Source: Bacillus smithii (lineage in GTDB: Bacteria > Bacillota > Bacilli > Bacillales > DSM-4216). Taken from it: a stretch of DNA of 64,000 nt. Below are positions 9,185 through 18,282 of this stretch, piece after piece; position 1 is the stretch's first letter, and every line of letters begins with the position of its first letter. The stretch spans positions 2,894,001 through 2,958,000 of the forward strand of contig NZ_CP012024.1 of assembly GCF_001050115.1 (NCBI RefSeq). Reading direction: 5' to 3'. Made by a program: the position numbers and the translations under genes. The notes under the pieces were generated by a model. The model ran no database searches, was not told the DNA's origin, and saw only the letters and a program-made list of their open reading frames with translations.

Positions 9185-9258
9185 CGGGATGTAGCTCAGC
9201 TTGGTAGAGCACTAGCATGGGGTGCTAGGAGTCGCAGGTTCAAATCCTGTCATCCCGA
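9185..9258 (+). tRNA. tRNA-Pro (anticodon GGG)
   Basis: A complete cloverleaf of 74 nt: acceptor CGGGATG/CATCCCG with discriminator A, D arm with AGCTCAGCTTGGTAGAGC, anticodon stem CTAGC/GCTAG with loop ATGGGGT (anticodon GGG, reading CCC/CCU) and T arm with GGTTCAAATCC. No CCA is encoded. It stands alone with its own promoter and terminator, not in an rRNA-linked cluster. Confidence 0.95.
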
Positions 9259-9311
9259 TCGTTCCATACAGATTTTCAATAACCTTCCTTCACTCGACAT
9301 TTTACTTTTGA

Positions 9312-9345
9312 AGCATCTGCTTTTTGCAGGTGCTTTTTCTATTTT
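9312..9345 (+). terminator. tRNA-Pro terminator
   Basis: AGCATCTGC pairs with GCAGGTGCT (one wobble) and is followed by TTTTTCTATTTTT. Confidence 0.85.
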
Positions 9346-9627
9346 TCTCCTAAGTATGAACATTTGAGAAACGCTTTCCACCCATTTTCGACTATGTTTC
9401 ATCACAGGATGATAGAACCGCGGAGAAAGATCGTATTTCCTTTCTCTTTGATGATGGTGAGAGTAACCTGAATTTCATCATGAAAATGATTTAGGTGCCG
9501 CTCTTCCTAACATTTAGATAAAATATGAAAATTCTGATTTTTTACGGATGTTTTTGGCAATCAAAAAATGCATCAAATGGCAAATAATTATATTCATCTC
9601 ACTGTATAAATTTTCATAAGCGAAGTC

Positions 9628-9730
9628 GCTTGACATGGAGCCTCCGCGGGTATAATTCATCGCAAAGTGTCGGTCCGTATGGCTTTTATAGGCAGATTAG
9701 CCTATCAGACCCGTCACTCCATGTAAAGCG
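9628..9730. repeat. Orphan ~100-bp structured repeat related to the 3' region of the IS30 element
   Basis: Ends form an inverted repeat (CGCTTGACATGGAG with CTCCATGTAAAGCG) and an inner GCGGGT/ACCCGT pair. Blocks at both ends match 19364-19470 inside the IS30-family element: GAGCCTCCGCGGG (12 of 13) and CCCGTCACTCCATGTAAAG (16 of 19). The rest of 9346-9962 has no gene I can support and no transposase remnant. Confidence 0.6.
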
Positions 9731-9962
9731 GTGAATATGCACTATTTTATGCAAACTCTTAATTACCAAACACTACATCTCTTAATTGCCATCAACATTC
9801 CGGAACTAATCGAGAGTTTTTCGTTCTGTCTCTTTTATTCTTCCATTACTGTTCCATTCATTCATGCCAATAGTATAAAACTTCCATTCAATCCCTAGCG
9901 CTTTTAAGATTTATCTTTTCTTTCAGCCCTGTATTTCAGAATTTGCTGTCCATTAATGTGCG

Positions 9963-10009
9963 AAAAAAAGACGGGAATCCTTTTAGCAAGTGATTTCCCG
10001 CCTTTTTTC
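9963..10009 (-). terminator. MFS exporter terminator
   Basis: Hairpin between GGCGGGAAATC and GATTCCCGTC leftward, followed by TTTTTTT. The other strand also ends in TTTTTT, so it could act both ways. Confidence 0.8.
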
Positions 10010-10025
10010 ATTATAAATAGCTGAA

Positions 10026-11543
10026 CTATTTAGCTAAATTTCCATCGGCAATTGGTTTTTTTCTCGTTCTTATACGATTCGTTATCCTATTTTCTTTTGG
10101 TTCCACCCGCCGAATAAAGAAGGACAAGACAAAAGCAATGACGGTCAAGCCGGTAGCTACCATGAAGGCATCTTGAATCCCCATCGCACTTCCTTGGTGA
10201 ATCGCCATCGCCATATGCACTTTATCGGCAGGAGAAATATGTTGAGAAGCGACAATATTTTGTATATGCGCTTTTCCTTCATTCGTCATAATCGTGACAA
10301 AGAAGGCCATTCCAATAGCGCCTGCGATCATTCGCAGCGTGTTTACCATCGCCGTTCCATATTTATTCAAACTTAGCGACAATTCATTTAAACCGGCCGT
10401 AAAAATAGGCATCATCACTAAGGAAATGCCAAGCATCCGTACAGTATAAACGGCCACTACATAAGCAAAAGTCGTGTTCGTTTGAAGCCGGGTAAGCATA
10501 TAGGTAGTGACGATCGTAATCGCCAATCCGACAACGGCCAGCCATTTAGCTCCGAATTTGTCAAAAAGCTTGCCCGTAATAGGCGACATCAATCCCATGA
10601 CTATACCACCCGGCAAAAGCAATAAGCCCGATTCCAACGGAGTAAATCCACGAATATTTTGCATGTAAATCGGCATCAAAATCATCCCTGAGAACATAGC
10701 CATCGTCACTAAAATATTAATAATCGTGGTAAGTGTAAAAATCGGATACCGAAAAATACGGAACTCCAATATCGGTTCATCCACCACCAATTGGCGCCAT
10801 ACGAACAAAATCAAGCTGATTCCGCCAACGATCAAAAGCGCCATGACATCCGGACTTTCCCAGCTTTTGGTTCCTGCTGTTGAAAAAGCATAGAGAATCC
10901 CGCCAAAGCCAATAGTAGATAGTATCACGCCAATGGTATCCAGTTTTGGTCGGCTCGTTTCCGTCACATTTTTTACGAGAAACAGAGAAACGATCAAATC
11001 AGCAAGAGCAATGGGGAATATAATGAAAAACAGAACCCGCCACGAATGGTGTTCCAAAATCCATCCCGATAATGTCGGTCCCACTGACGGTGCAAAGTTC
11101 ATGGCTACGCCAAATATCCCCATCGCAAAACCACGGCGTTCCGGCGGAAATAACGTAAAAATCACATTCGTGATCAACGGAAACAAAATGCCCGCTCCAG
11201 CCGCCTGTACTACCCGGCCGACCAACAGCACGGAGAAACTAGGAGCAATGCCGCAAATAAGAGTTCCAACGGCAAAAAGCCCCATTGAAGAGATATATAA
11301 TTGCCTTGTCGTAAATCGATTCATCAAAAAAGCGGTGATTGGAATAATGATCCCATTCACTAGCATAAAGATCGTGATTAACCAGTTTACGGTAGCCGCG
11401 GAAACGTGCATATGGTCCATAATTTGCGGCACAGCCACATTAATTAACGTTTGATTTAAAAACGCGATCAAAGCTCCTATCATCATAACGCCCAATATAG
11501 GAGCTTTCCGATAGGATTGAACTGATGTGTTTTCAACGTTCAT
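10026..11543 (-). CDS. MFS drug:H+ antiporter, DHA2 (14-TM, EmrB/QacA) family
   Basis: 505 aa with about 14 predicted membrane helices, consistent with DHA2 exporters rather than 12-TM carriers. Motif A-like and antiporter motif C regions are seen (LLVGRVVQAAGAGILFPLI near residue 107; GVAMNFAPSVGPTLSGWI near 144). It should export drugs or other toxic compounds at the cytoplasmic membrane using the proton gradient; the substrate cannot be told. GGAGGGG stands 10 nt before the ATG. No regulator gene is next to it. Confidence 0.85.
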   Translation of the reverse strand: MNVENTSVQSYRKAPILGVMMIGALIAFLNQTLINVAVPQIMDHMHVSAATVNWLITIFMLVNGIIIPITAFLMNRFTTRQLYISSMGLFAVGTLICGIAPSFSVLLVGRVVQAAGAGILFPLITNVIFTLFPPERRGFAMGIFGVAMNFAPSVGPTLSGWILEHHSWRVLFFIIFPIALADLIVSLFLVKNVTETSRPKLDTIGVILSTIGFGGILYAFSTAGTKSWESPDVMALLIVGGISLILFVWRQLVVDEPILEFRIFRYPIFTLTTIINILVTMAMFSGMILMPIYMQNIRGFTPLESGLLLLPGGIVMGLMSPITGKLFDKFGAKWLAVVGLAITIVTTYMLTRLQTNTTFAYVVAVYTVRMLGISLVMMPIFTAGLNELSLSLNKYGTAMVNTLRMIAGAIGMAFFVTIMTNEGKAHIQNIVASQHISPADKVHMAMAIHQGSAMGIQDAFMVATGLTVIAFVLSFFIRRVEPKENRITNRIRTRKKPIADGNLAK

Positions 11544-11979
11544 TCTGCAGCAACCCCTCCTTAAAATTTTTTACACAGCTATTAATAACCGTGTTTCTTT
11601 ATCTATTTGAAACAAAGAAAACCAACATCCCTTAACGCATTGCCATATAAGCACAGCCGTCTCGGCCAAATAAAATTCCCGCAGTTAAAAGCGGGAGTTC
11701 AAAAAGTCTGTTTTCTTTTAGAAAATCGGCACACAAAGTGTCAAGACCGGCAAAACTTTATGGCACAAGTCTATTTATTCCAGAACACAATAAAGGTGAT
11801 TCAAACATCAACTTTATAAAAAGAGCCGAATCGGAGCAGGCAACATTTTTTCATGATGTTTTGTAGTCTATACGCTCACCATTGTCCTTGTCAAGTATAA
11901 CGCATTAAAGGGGCCAGACCCCTTTAATGCGTTAAAGTTTAATCAAAGATGTATTGGAAACTTGCGGGTTGTATTGGGT
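11544..11979. other. Intergenic region with a perfect inverted repeat
   Basis: No convincing ORF; the rightward 70-codon frame at 11607 has no site or homology I recognise. The 34-bp inverted repeat at 11899-11932 (AACGCATTAAAGGGG...CCCCTTTAATGCGTT) lies 48 bp after the STAS gene and may end its transcript, though it lacks a T-run on either strand. A smaller CCCGC/GCGGG hairpin lies near 11679-11696. Confidence 0.5.
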
Positions 11980-12291
11980 TTAAACAAAGACTTCCTCGCC
12001 TAAAATTTCGGGTAGTTGTATGATCTCAAATACTTCAAAAACTTCTTGTCTTACTTTTGAAATTGTAACCTTTATTCCTTTATCATTTAGGGTTTTCACT
12101 ATATCGATCAATAAGCCCATTCCGGATGAGTCTACAAACGGAACATTTTCAAAATCAATATTCACTGTTTTATAATTGAGCATAGTCGGAATTAACTCTT
12201 CTTCCACGACTTCAGTTCCTTCAATATCAAAATCTCCTTCTAGTTTTACATCTAAACGATCCTCTACTTCGTTATAAAAATATTTGATCAT
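11980..12291 (-). CDS. STAS-domain anti-sigma factor antagonist (last gene of the partner-switching operon)
   Basis: 103 aa, SpoIIAA/RsbV-like STAS fold. The phosphorylation-loop motif DSSGMG is at residues 54-59, so a Ser can be phosphorylated by a switch kinase and dephosphorylated by a PP2C enzyme. It starts 11 bp after the FapA gene. A second STAS protein and the phosphatase lie upstream in the same operon, but no RsbW-like kinase is encoded, so its partner must be elsewhere. Confidence 0.82.
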   Translation of the reverse strand: MIKYFYNEVEDRLDVKLEGDFDIEGTEVVEEELIPTMLNYKTVNIDFENVPFVDSSGMGLLIDIVKTLNDKGIKVTISKVRQEVFEVFEIIQLPEILGEEVFV

Positions 12292-12302
12292 GATACACTC
12301 AC

Positions 12303-14387
12303 CTAGGCTTTCTTTTCAAAAATCATTCTATTATTCTCGTCCAAACGAGCAACAATCGAATATTGATTTTCTTTTAAAGTATGCTTCACGTTGCCTATTT
12401 TTAAGATAGTGCCTTCCAGCGCTTTATTGATTTTGATCGTTTGGCCAACCGGCACAGCGATGATTGTTGTAGTCCCACTTTCCGCTCCTGCTTCATGGAT
12501 TTCAACACCTAATTTACCATATACTTCCCCTCCGCGCATTATTCCGCGTATTTCCAATTTTCCTCCTGCATGAATTTTTGTATTCAAACAACCTTGTCCA
12601 CTTACGATAATATCGCCACTACAATAAATCTCACTATTCAAAACATTAGATATGATAATATAAGAATCGGGTTCAACAGGTATTTTGCTAAATTCGGAAA
12701 GCTGTTTCATTTTTTGGGCTAACTGTTCCATCTGCTCCAGGGAAGTGATTTCCTTCGTTAAGGATAAAAATGTCTTTTTTATAGAGACAGCTACTTCTTT
12801 CCAGTCATCATCTTCGAGGTCTTTCTCCCCTTTTTGCACTGTATCTATATATTTTTTAGCAAGCGGAGGTAGATTCTTAAACTTTTTCTCTAACAAAATG
12901 CGAATCAAAGGCTGCATGCCGCCGCGTTGAAAGTCGCTTGATTTAAATGCAGGAGAATGGATGAGTTGTGTAATGACCTCGATCATGCCTTTCACTTGAA
13001 CATGCATTTCCTCGAGTAATTGCCCCAGTTCTGCGATGAGCCTGTTATGTTTTCCGGCTGAAAGTTTAGAACCTATGACGTTGCCGTTAACAACAATTGC
13101 ACCTGCTGCTGTTAAAGTCGCCATATTTACATTTTTTTGAACAAAGATTGCGCCCGCCGCCTCGACCGTCATCCTAACATCTACATCGCCTAAAATATCG
13201 ACATCTCCTACAAAACGAATATTTCCAGACGATAAATCCACGTTTCCACTATGGGTTATTTTTGGAAGAATATCTACTTTAACGAGTTGTCCTCTTTGTT
13301 CAATATGCGGTCTTCCCGATTCCATCGCCACGATTTTATCATCCACGACAACAACTCCTTTACCAGCTCGAAGCTTGATAGGAAAGGATGGCTTTGGAGG
13401 AAGAGGTTCATTTGTAATGGTAATACCGGGCTGTCCAGGAACAGGAGGATGAATGACGGCAATGACTTCTCCTCTTTCCGCAGTCGGAATAGCCCTTATT
13501 TCTCGATAATTTACTTTCCCATCTTCGTCTTCTTTTAGACCATTTTGCATCGTTAAAGGAACTTTGGGTTCTATCCAACCATCATGACCATGAGTGGCTT
13601 TTTTACCTGTGGCAATTTCAAATGTACCTGGTTGCCGAGATTCGATCGCTTTCAAAATTTGATCTTCATTGATTCCATAGATTACTCCTAATGAAGCCAA
13701 CTCCTCAATGACCTCTGCGAAGCTTAATGTATTTTGAATTTCTTTCAATTCCTCAGCGATTAATTCAATATGTTTGCTAGGCTCTATATCCGGTATACGT
13801 CTTGTCATTTTATAACCAGGTTCAACATGGAGAAGCGCCTTTAATTTCAGCTTATCGATCGAAATATTCCATTTGGTTTCTTGTACGTCGTTCTCACACT
13901 TTACTTCATACCGATCTGTTTCTGAAAGAACGATGTTTTTATCTTTAACAAGTTCATTATTCTTATATAATTTAATCCCTTTGCCAATGGTCAAAGTTGG
14001 ATAAAAAGTTGGCGTTGTCGTAAAAAATAATTTCCCAGATTTCACCCATACTTTTCCCTCTTTGTCCATTTCATCGGCAACAGGATGATTCTCGTTTTCC
14101 TCTTGCGACGAGGACGTTTCACTGATTATATCATTAAGCATTTCGGAATTTATTTCTTTATCGTGTCCTTCACTTTCCTCCCTATCATTCTCCTTCAATT
14201 TTTTAACGGAAGCGTAAACTTTCGTCAGTTTGACAATTGCTTTTCTGGCTCCAATTCCCAAAAAACCTTTTGTTTCGGGTTGAATAATTTCAATATCTAC
14301 TTCTTCCTTTTTCGTTTCCAATAATTTTAATCCTAATTGTATGGCTTCTTCTATATTTTTTCCTTTCGAAACTACGCTTCGCCCTAT
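12303..14387 (-). CDS. FapA (DUF342) polymer-like protein with N-terminal Jag-N domain; non-canonical start
   Basis: The reliable part runs from the TTG at 14321 (672 aa): a charged linker, then the FapA region with YGI and GKKATHGHDGWIEP, a PPVPGQPGI motif, a glycine-spaced beta-repeat block (SGNVDLSSGNIRFVGDVDI) and a C-terminal coiled-coil plus beta-helix part. In-frame codons upstream encode VVSKGKNIEEAIQLGLKLL, which completes a Jag-N domain (continued by TKGFLGIGARKA), so translation must begin before 14321. No ATG, GTG or TTG exists between the stop at 14405 and 14321. The best candidate is ATA at 14387 behind AGGGGG, with ATT at 14399 as alternative; I give ATA. The gene is coupled to the phosphatase stop. 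Function in Bacillaceae is unknown; a role in surface behaviour or signalling is inference. Confidence 0.65.
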   Translation of the reverse strand: MGRSVVSKGKNIEEAIQLGLKLLETKKEEVDIEIIQPETKGFLGIGARKAIVKLTKVYASVKKLKENDREESEGHDKEINSEMLNDIISETSSSQEENENHPVADEMDKEGKVWVKSGKLFFTTTPTFYPTLTIGKGIKLYKNNELVKDKNIVLSETDRYEVKCENDVQETKWNISIDKLKLKALLHVEPGYKMTRRIPDIEPSKHIELIAEELKEIQNTLSFAEVIEELASLGVIYGINEDQILKAIESRQPGTFEIATGKKATHGHDGWIEPKVPLTMQNGLKEDEDGKVNYREIRAIPTAERGEVIAVIHPPVPGQPGITITNEPLPPKPSFPIKLRAGKGVVVVDDKIVAMESGRPHIEQRGQLVKVDILPKITHSGNVDLSSGNIRFVGDVDILGDVDVRMTVEAAGAIFVQKNVNMATLTAAGAIVVNGNVIGSKLSAGKHNRLIAELGQLLEEMHVQVKGMIEVITQLIHSPAFKSSDFQRGGMQPLIRILLEKKFKNLPPLAKKYIDTVQKGEKDLEDDDWKEVAVSIKKTFLSLTKEITSLEQMEQLAQKMKQLSEFSKIPVEPDSYIIISNVLNSEIYCSGDIIVSGQGCLNTKIHAGGKLEIRGIMRGGEVYGKLGVEIHEAGAESGTTTIIAVPVGQTIKINKALEGTILKIGNVKHTLKENQYSIVARLDENNRMIFEKKA

Positions 14388-14394
14388 CTGCCCC

Positions 14395-15249
14395 CTAATT
14401 GATTACTGGAGCGTTTAAACTTGAAATATCCGCTTTTGGTTGACTTACTTTTAGCAGAACCATTGTTATATCATCTTTTTGAGGAACGTCTTCTATAAAT
14501 CGATTGACCGATTCTAAAACACTTTTCTGAATATCGTGGACGTTTTGGTCTTGATGTTTGATCAAAGTTCGAATAAGCCGCTCTAATTTATATTGTTCCC
14601 CCCTTTTATTTTGGGCTTCGATAATACCGTCCGTATAAAAGAATATTGTATCCTGGTCTACTAAATGAACAGAAGCCTCTTTATATACTTGCTTAGGCAG
14701 CCCTCCAACCATAATTCCCTGTACCTTTGGCAGTTCTTTCACCGTTCGATCTTTCCCACTAATATAAATAGGAAGGTGATGACCCGCATTCGCGTAAGTA
14801 AAAGCTCCTGTTTTAGGATCCCAATCAGCGCAAAACAACGTCACAAAAGATTTTAATGTCCGTAAGTCTTCATACAATGCTTGGTTTATGGAAGTTAGTG
14901 TTTCCGCGGGACCTCGAGTACTTTCAGCGGTACTTCGAAAAGCGCCTCTTGTTAGAATCATCAGCATAGCCGCAGGGATTCCTTTTCCCATGACATCGCC
15001 TATCACCATTCTGATTTTTCCATTTTTTAAAGGATAAAAGTCATAATAATCTCCGCCAATCAGCCGTGCGGGAAGGGAAAAGCCGGCAATTTCACCGCCT
15101 TCCACTTTCGGGGTTTTTCCATTTAATAATTGCATTTGAATATTTCTCGCTAAATTGATCTCTCGTTGCAAAGTTTTCCCCATTTCTGGATTCGCTTCAA
15201 GGAGCTGTTGATGGGTATAAGTTTGTACGCTTTTACACATCCATCTCAC
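14395..15249 (-). CDS. PP2C-type (SpoIIE/RsbU-like) serine phosphatase
   Basis: 284 aa. An N-terminal helical segment (residues 1-45) links to a PP2C/SpoIIE catalytic domain with metal-binding motifs GGDYYDF (65-71), GDVMGKG (84-90), NAGHH, YTDGIIEA and KDDITMVLL. It should dephosphorylate a STAS-domain antagonist, most likely the STAS proteins encoded on either side of it in the operon. Its start overlaps the end of the upstream STAS gene by 17 bp, which suggests translational coupling. It lacks a membrane sensor of its own; the HAMP receptor gene at the head of the operon probably supplied the signal before it was disrupted. Confidence 0.87.
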   Translation of the reverse strand: MRWMCKSVQTYTHQQLLEANPEMGKTLQREINLARNIQMQLLNGKTPKVEGGEIAGFSLPARLIGGDYYDFYPLKNGKIRMVIGDVMGKGIPAAMLMILTRGAFRSTAESTRGPAETLTSINQALYEDLRTLKSFVTLFCADWDPKTGAFTYANAGHHLPIYISGKDRTVKELPKVQGIMVGGLPKQVYKEASVHLVDQDTIFFYTDGIIEAQNKRGEQYKLERLIRTLIKHQDQNVHDIQKSVLESVNRFIEDVPQKDDITMVLLKVSQPKADISSLNAPVIN

Positions 15250-15559
15250 TCCCCTGTATCTCTTCTAATATTTGATACAATCCAACCATCTCAAAAAATT
15301 GGTTCGTTAGGTCATTAATCCCTTGAAGTTTTAGTTTAAAATGTTTTTCTTGAGATAAATAAATCGCATTCATGATAGAGCCGATGCCGGTCGAATCAAT
15401 AAACTCCAGATTTGTAAAATCAAATACTAATGTTTCCACATTATCATCCAACTCTTTTAAATAAAGCTCTAACAGATGAGTGGTCGATATATCCAAAATT
15501 CCATCTATATGAAGGATCACAGCTTTTTCTTTTACTTTTTTTTTAATTTTTAAGGACAT
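15233..15559 (-). CDS. STAS-domain anti-sigma factor antagonist (first copy)
   Basis: 108 aa; SpoIIAA-like fold with the motif IDSTGIG at 54-60 (phosphorylatable S56/T57). GGAGTGGG precedes the ATG. It lies 14 bp after the broken HAMP receptor gene and overlaps the PP2C gene, so it is the obvious substrate for that phosphatase. It is only distantly similar to the 11980-12291 STAS protein, so the two are unlikely to be a recent duplication. Confidence 0.83.
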   Translation of the reverse strand: MSLKIKKKVKEKAVILHIDGILDISTTHLLELYLKELDDNVETLVFDFTNLEFIDSTGIGSIMNAIYLSQEKHFKLKLQGINDLTNQFFEMVGLYQILEEIQGSEMDV

Positions 15560-15572
15560 TACATTCCCACTC

Positions 15573-16484
15573 CTATAATTTGAATTTCTTCATAGATTCA
15601 AGCAATGCATTCGAAATTTCAGATAACTCCCTTGACTGCCCATGCAAAGAATGAATCAAATCCGACAAAGTAATGGTCATGTCTGTAGTAGCGGCAGTTC
15701 GTTCATTGGCAATCTGTTTCATATCTTCTACTTTCTCAATGATATGAAGGACCTGTTCATTCTTTTTATACGGCTGTAATGTTTTGACAAGTTCATCTAA
15801 AAACGAAATGATTTCGTCCAGCTGTTCCCTCGATTTCATCGTTGTTTCGGTAGTTATAGCATAGATTTTTTCTATCGTTTGAGAGGTTTCCGCTTCTAAC
15901 AATACAGAAAGTTTTTGCGCTTTGGTTGCTTGTTCTTGTGTGTCCTTGACAAGCTGATTTAACTTGTCCACCATTCGATTTGTACTTTGCGATAAGTTTT
16001 CCAACTCGCTTCTATCATTTACATTGCTTTTAGCCGTTAAATCTCCCTTTTCTAGTGATTGAATCTGACGTTTTATTTTTTGGATATTTTCATATATACG
16101 ATTAAAAAATCGTGCCGTTAGTAGAAATAAAACTATCAAAGAAATTACACCTGTAACAAGAAGAATTATTGAATGGCGGTAAAGTGGTCCGCTTAAAGCT
16201 CCATAATCTAGGGCTATATAAATGACTTGTCCATCTTTAGTTTTAATGAATAATTTATAAATCTTTTCATTTTTATATTTTTCAATATAATGGTATTTTT
16301 GTAATTTATTTTCCTCCATACCGATTAATATCTTTGTATCTTTCGAATCTTTGTAACTGTAATTACCATAGATTACTTTTTTTAAAGGTGGGAATAATTT
16401 CGTTTCTAATTCAGGATTTTGGAAAACACGTGGATCAAGAACAGCAATTTCCTTAAGTCCTTCACCATTTTTTGTGACTAGCAC
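15573..16484 (-). pseudogene. HAMP-domain membrane receptor, 3' part (disrupted by an ISL3-family element)
   Basis: The open frame encodes the end of an extracellular sensor region, one membrane helix (about residues 104-126), a HAMP segment and a cytoplasmic coiled coil rich in TTETT/AATTD heptads, like a receptor without a methyl-accepting signalling tip. The first membrane helix and much of the sensor are missing. The coding sense continues on the far side of the insertion at 17891-18177, where frames read NPYIKANEIYQFTKKVGPD and SSSHFVMLDKK. The receptor probably controlled the downstream STAS-PP2C-FapA-STAS genes. Confidence 0.72.
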
Positions 16485-16527
16485 AGAATTCTGACAATCA
16501 GTTAGCTAGAGTGGGGGACACTCAAAC

Positions 16528-16643
16528 CCTCTCCTTCTTCATCTTACAGACCAGCCAGTTGGTGGAAAAGAAGCGGTCAAGTGCTTTCCTTGACGGCTTC
16601 TTTTCCACCAACTATGATTATCAAAGTGATGAAGAAGGAGAGG
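16528..16643. repeat. Three-tier nested hairpin at the ISL3 element end
   Basis: Outer arms 16528-16543/16628-16643 (16 bp, perfect), middle arms 16557-16574/16596-16613 (18 bp, perfect) and inner arms 16576-16581/16589-16594 (6 bp). It sits between the left inverted repeat and the transposase stop. A decayed copy occurs at 61890-62010. Confidence 0.85.
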
Positions 16644-17838
16644 CTAGGACACCTGTTTTTTATAAGTTTTTCCTGTACACTCCAAAAATACACGTGTTCT
16701 AAATCGATCAAGATTTCTATACCCATAAGCTCGTCGTTTGATGTTCTTAATTTTGTGGTTGGTGCCTTCTGTTCGTCCATTCGTGTAAGGTGTTTTAAAG
16801 TATTGAAGAATCTGGTCTTTCCAATTCTCGATCGTTTTTGCCACTTCATGGAAGGAAGGAAAAGGACTACTCCAAGCCAGTTGAAGCCATTCTTTTCAAT
16901 ACTGGTTTGCTGTCTCATAGTTTGGTGATCGATAAAAGTCTCGAAATAGCTCTTTTAGATAATATCCATAGGCTAGGTTTTCATGTTTTTCTAATAGTTC
17001 ATTTAGTCGTTCTCGTTTCTCTTCTTTCAGATTTTCATAGCCCTTCAGTAGGATAAATCGTGCTTTTTTTAATCCGGGGATTTTCTTACGAACTTGATCG
17101 AACGCCTGAGTCACTTTTTGAACAACATGGTATTTATCCACGATCATACGGGCATGAGGAAACGCTTTGCGAACGGCTTTGTGAAAGGGATCCCACATAT
17201 CTACGACCACGTTTTTCACCTTTTCAGGATGAAGGACCTTTAAAGATAAAAGTTCCAACGTTGAATCGAAATCACGGTTGTGATGCATCCCCATGACAGC
17301 ACCGAGGTTCGCATCATATAGTACCGTTTCATAGCTGTGTCCTTTTCGAACAGCGACTTCGTCCATACTCAAAGTCATGTCTTGATCGCTTTGAGTTTCT
17401 TGGATGACAGATTCATGTTCCTTCGCTTTATCATGAGCGACGGAATAAAAAATTCGCTCCACCGTGGAATAAGGAATCTGGTATTTTCGACGAATCTCTT
17501 GAATGGTGGTGCCGAGAACCTGTTCATAAAGGAAAAGACAAAAAACGCTTCGTATAGTGTTGATGAGAACCAATCGATTCAAAGGAAGACGTAAAGACTT
17601 CGTTACAGTTTCGGCAACGATAACGTTTTACAAGCACCAGTAAATATAATGGTTTATTTAACACGGATAAATCTCTAACTTTCCTTGTCCTTCTGTCATG
17701 AACAAATGATGTGAGAAACCCACAATGAGGACATCGTTCCTCCTCATCTTTTTTCTCAACATGAACAAGATAATGAGTGGGCAAAATTTCTTGATTAACA
17801 ACTTCAAATTCTGGTAATTCTAGTGATACGGAAAACAC
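16644..17838 (-). pseudogene. ISL3-family transposase with one frameshift and one nonsense codon
   Basis: The N-terminal zinc-finger part (CPHCGF...RCRNC) reads to about 17545. There a T6 run leftward (17545-17540) shifts the frame; with five T the protein reads on as KRFCLFLYEQ. The DDE part (MDEVAVRKGHSYETV, VVDMWDPFHKAV, IVDKYHVVQKV) continues to a TGA at 16896, where family logic expects Trp. The same frame then runs to the true end (YTNGRTEGTNHKIKNIKRRA, 16844-16644). Two lesions are enough to inactivate it. Confidence 0.85.
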
Positions 17839-17890
17839 TGACAGAACCTCCTGTTATGTTTAGTGACGCTAACATTATTGCCAGGAATCT

Positions 17891-18177
17891 GTTGGTGTTT
17901 TCTTATTTTTTGTCTAACATCACAAAATGTGATGATGAATCTTCCTTAATAAAGTTATTCTTTTCAATCATTTTTTTGATCCAAGAGTCGGGACCTACCT
18001 TTTTTGTGAATTGATAAATTTCATTTGCTTTTATATAAGGATTTATAATATATTCAGAATATTTAAAACCTATCGAATAAAATCTTTTTGGCTATAAAGA
18101 GTTTTGTACTTACAGTGATCGACCTAATAAACGATTTCGCTGACAAAGTTTTAACAAGATCGCCATTTTATTTTTTT
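17891..18177 (-). pseudogene. HAMP receptor, 5' part of the disrupted sensor region
   Basis: Leftward frames encode sensor-like segments (SIGFKYSEYIINPYIKANE, then QFTKKVGPDSWIKKMIEK, then HFVMLDKK before a stop) that lead up to the ISL3 target site. Upstream the frame breaks, and then the IS30-family element begins at 18178. The original promoter and first helix are lost or lie beyond 19.5 kb; I do not see them there. Confidence 0.5.
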
Positions 18178-18282
18178 GGCTAGTTGTATAATCAAATGCA
18201 ACAAGCATAAAAAATGAAAAACCATAGATAAACCACGTATGATTAAGTCGACTAAAACAATATCGATACGGAGGATTTATCT

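Larger units (their letters stand above)
16493..17882 (-). mobile_element. Inactive ISL3-family insertion sequence (1.39 kb)
   Basis: Ends are imperfect inverted repeats (GACAATCAGTTAGC at the left; GGCAATAATGTTAGC reading in from the right). The flanks AGAATTCT (16485-16492) and AGGAATCT (17883-17890) agree at 6 of 8 positions, an aged 8-bp target duplication. The transposase is broken. A nested hairpin occupies the end next to the transposase stop. Confidence 0.75.

Noticed and set aside
11607-11819. 70-codon rightward ORF with vaguely transposase-like words
   Set aside because: No ribosome binding site, no catalytic motif and no flanking inverted repeats.
16581-16928. 115-codon rightward ORF across the ISL3 element
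   Set aside because: It is the antisense shadow of the transposase pseudogene and of the hairpin; no ribosome binding site.
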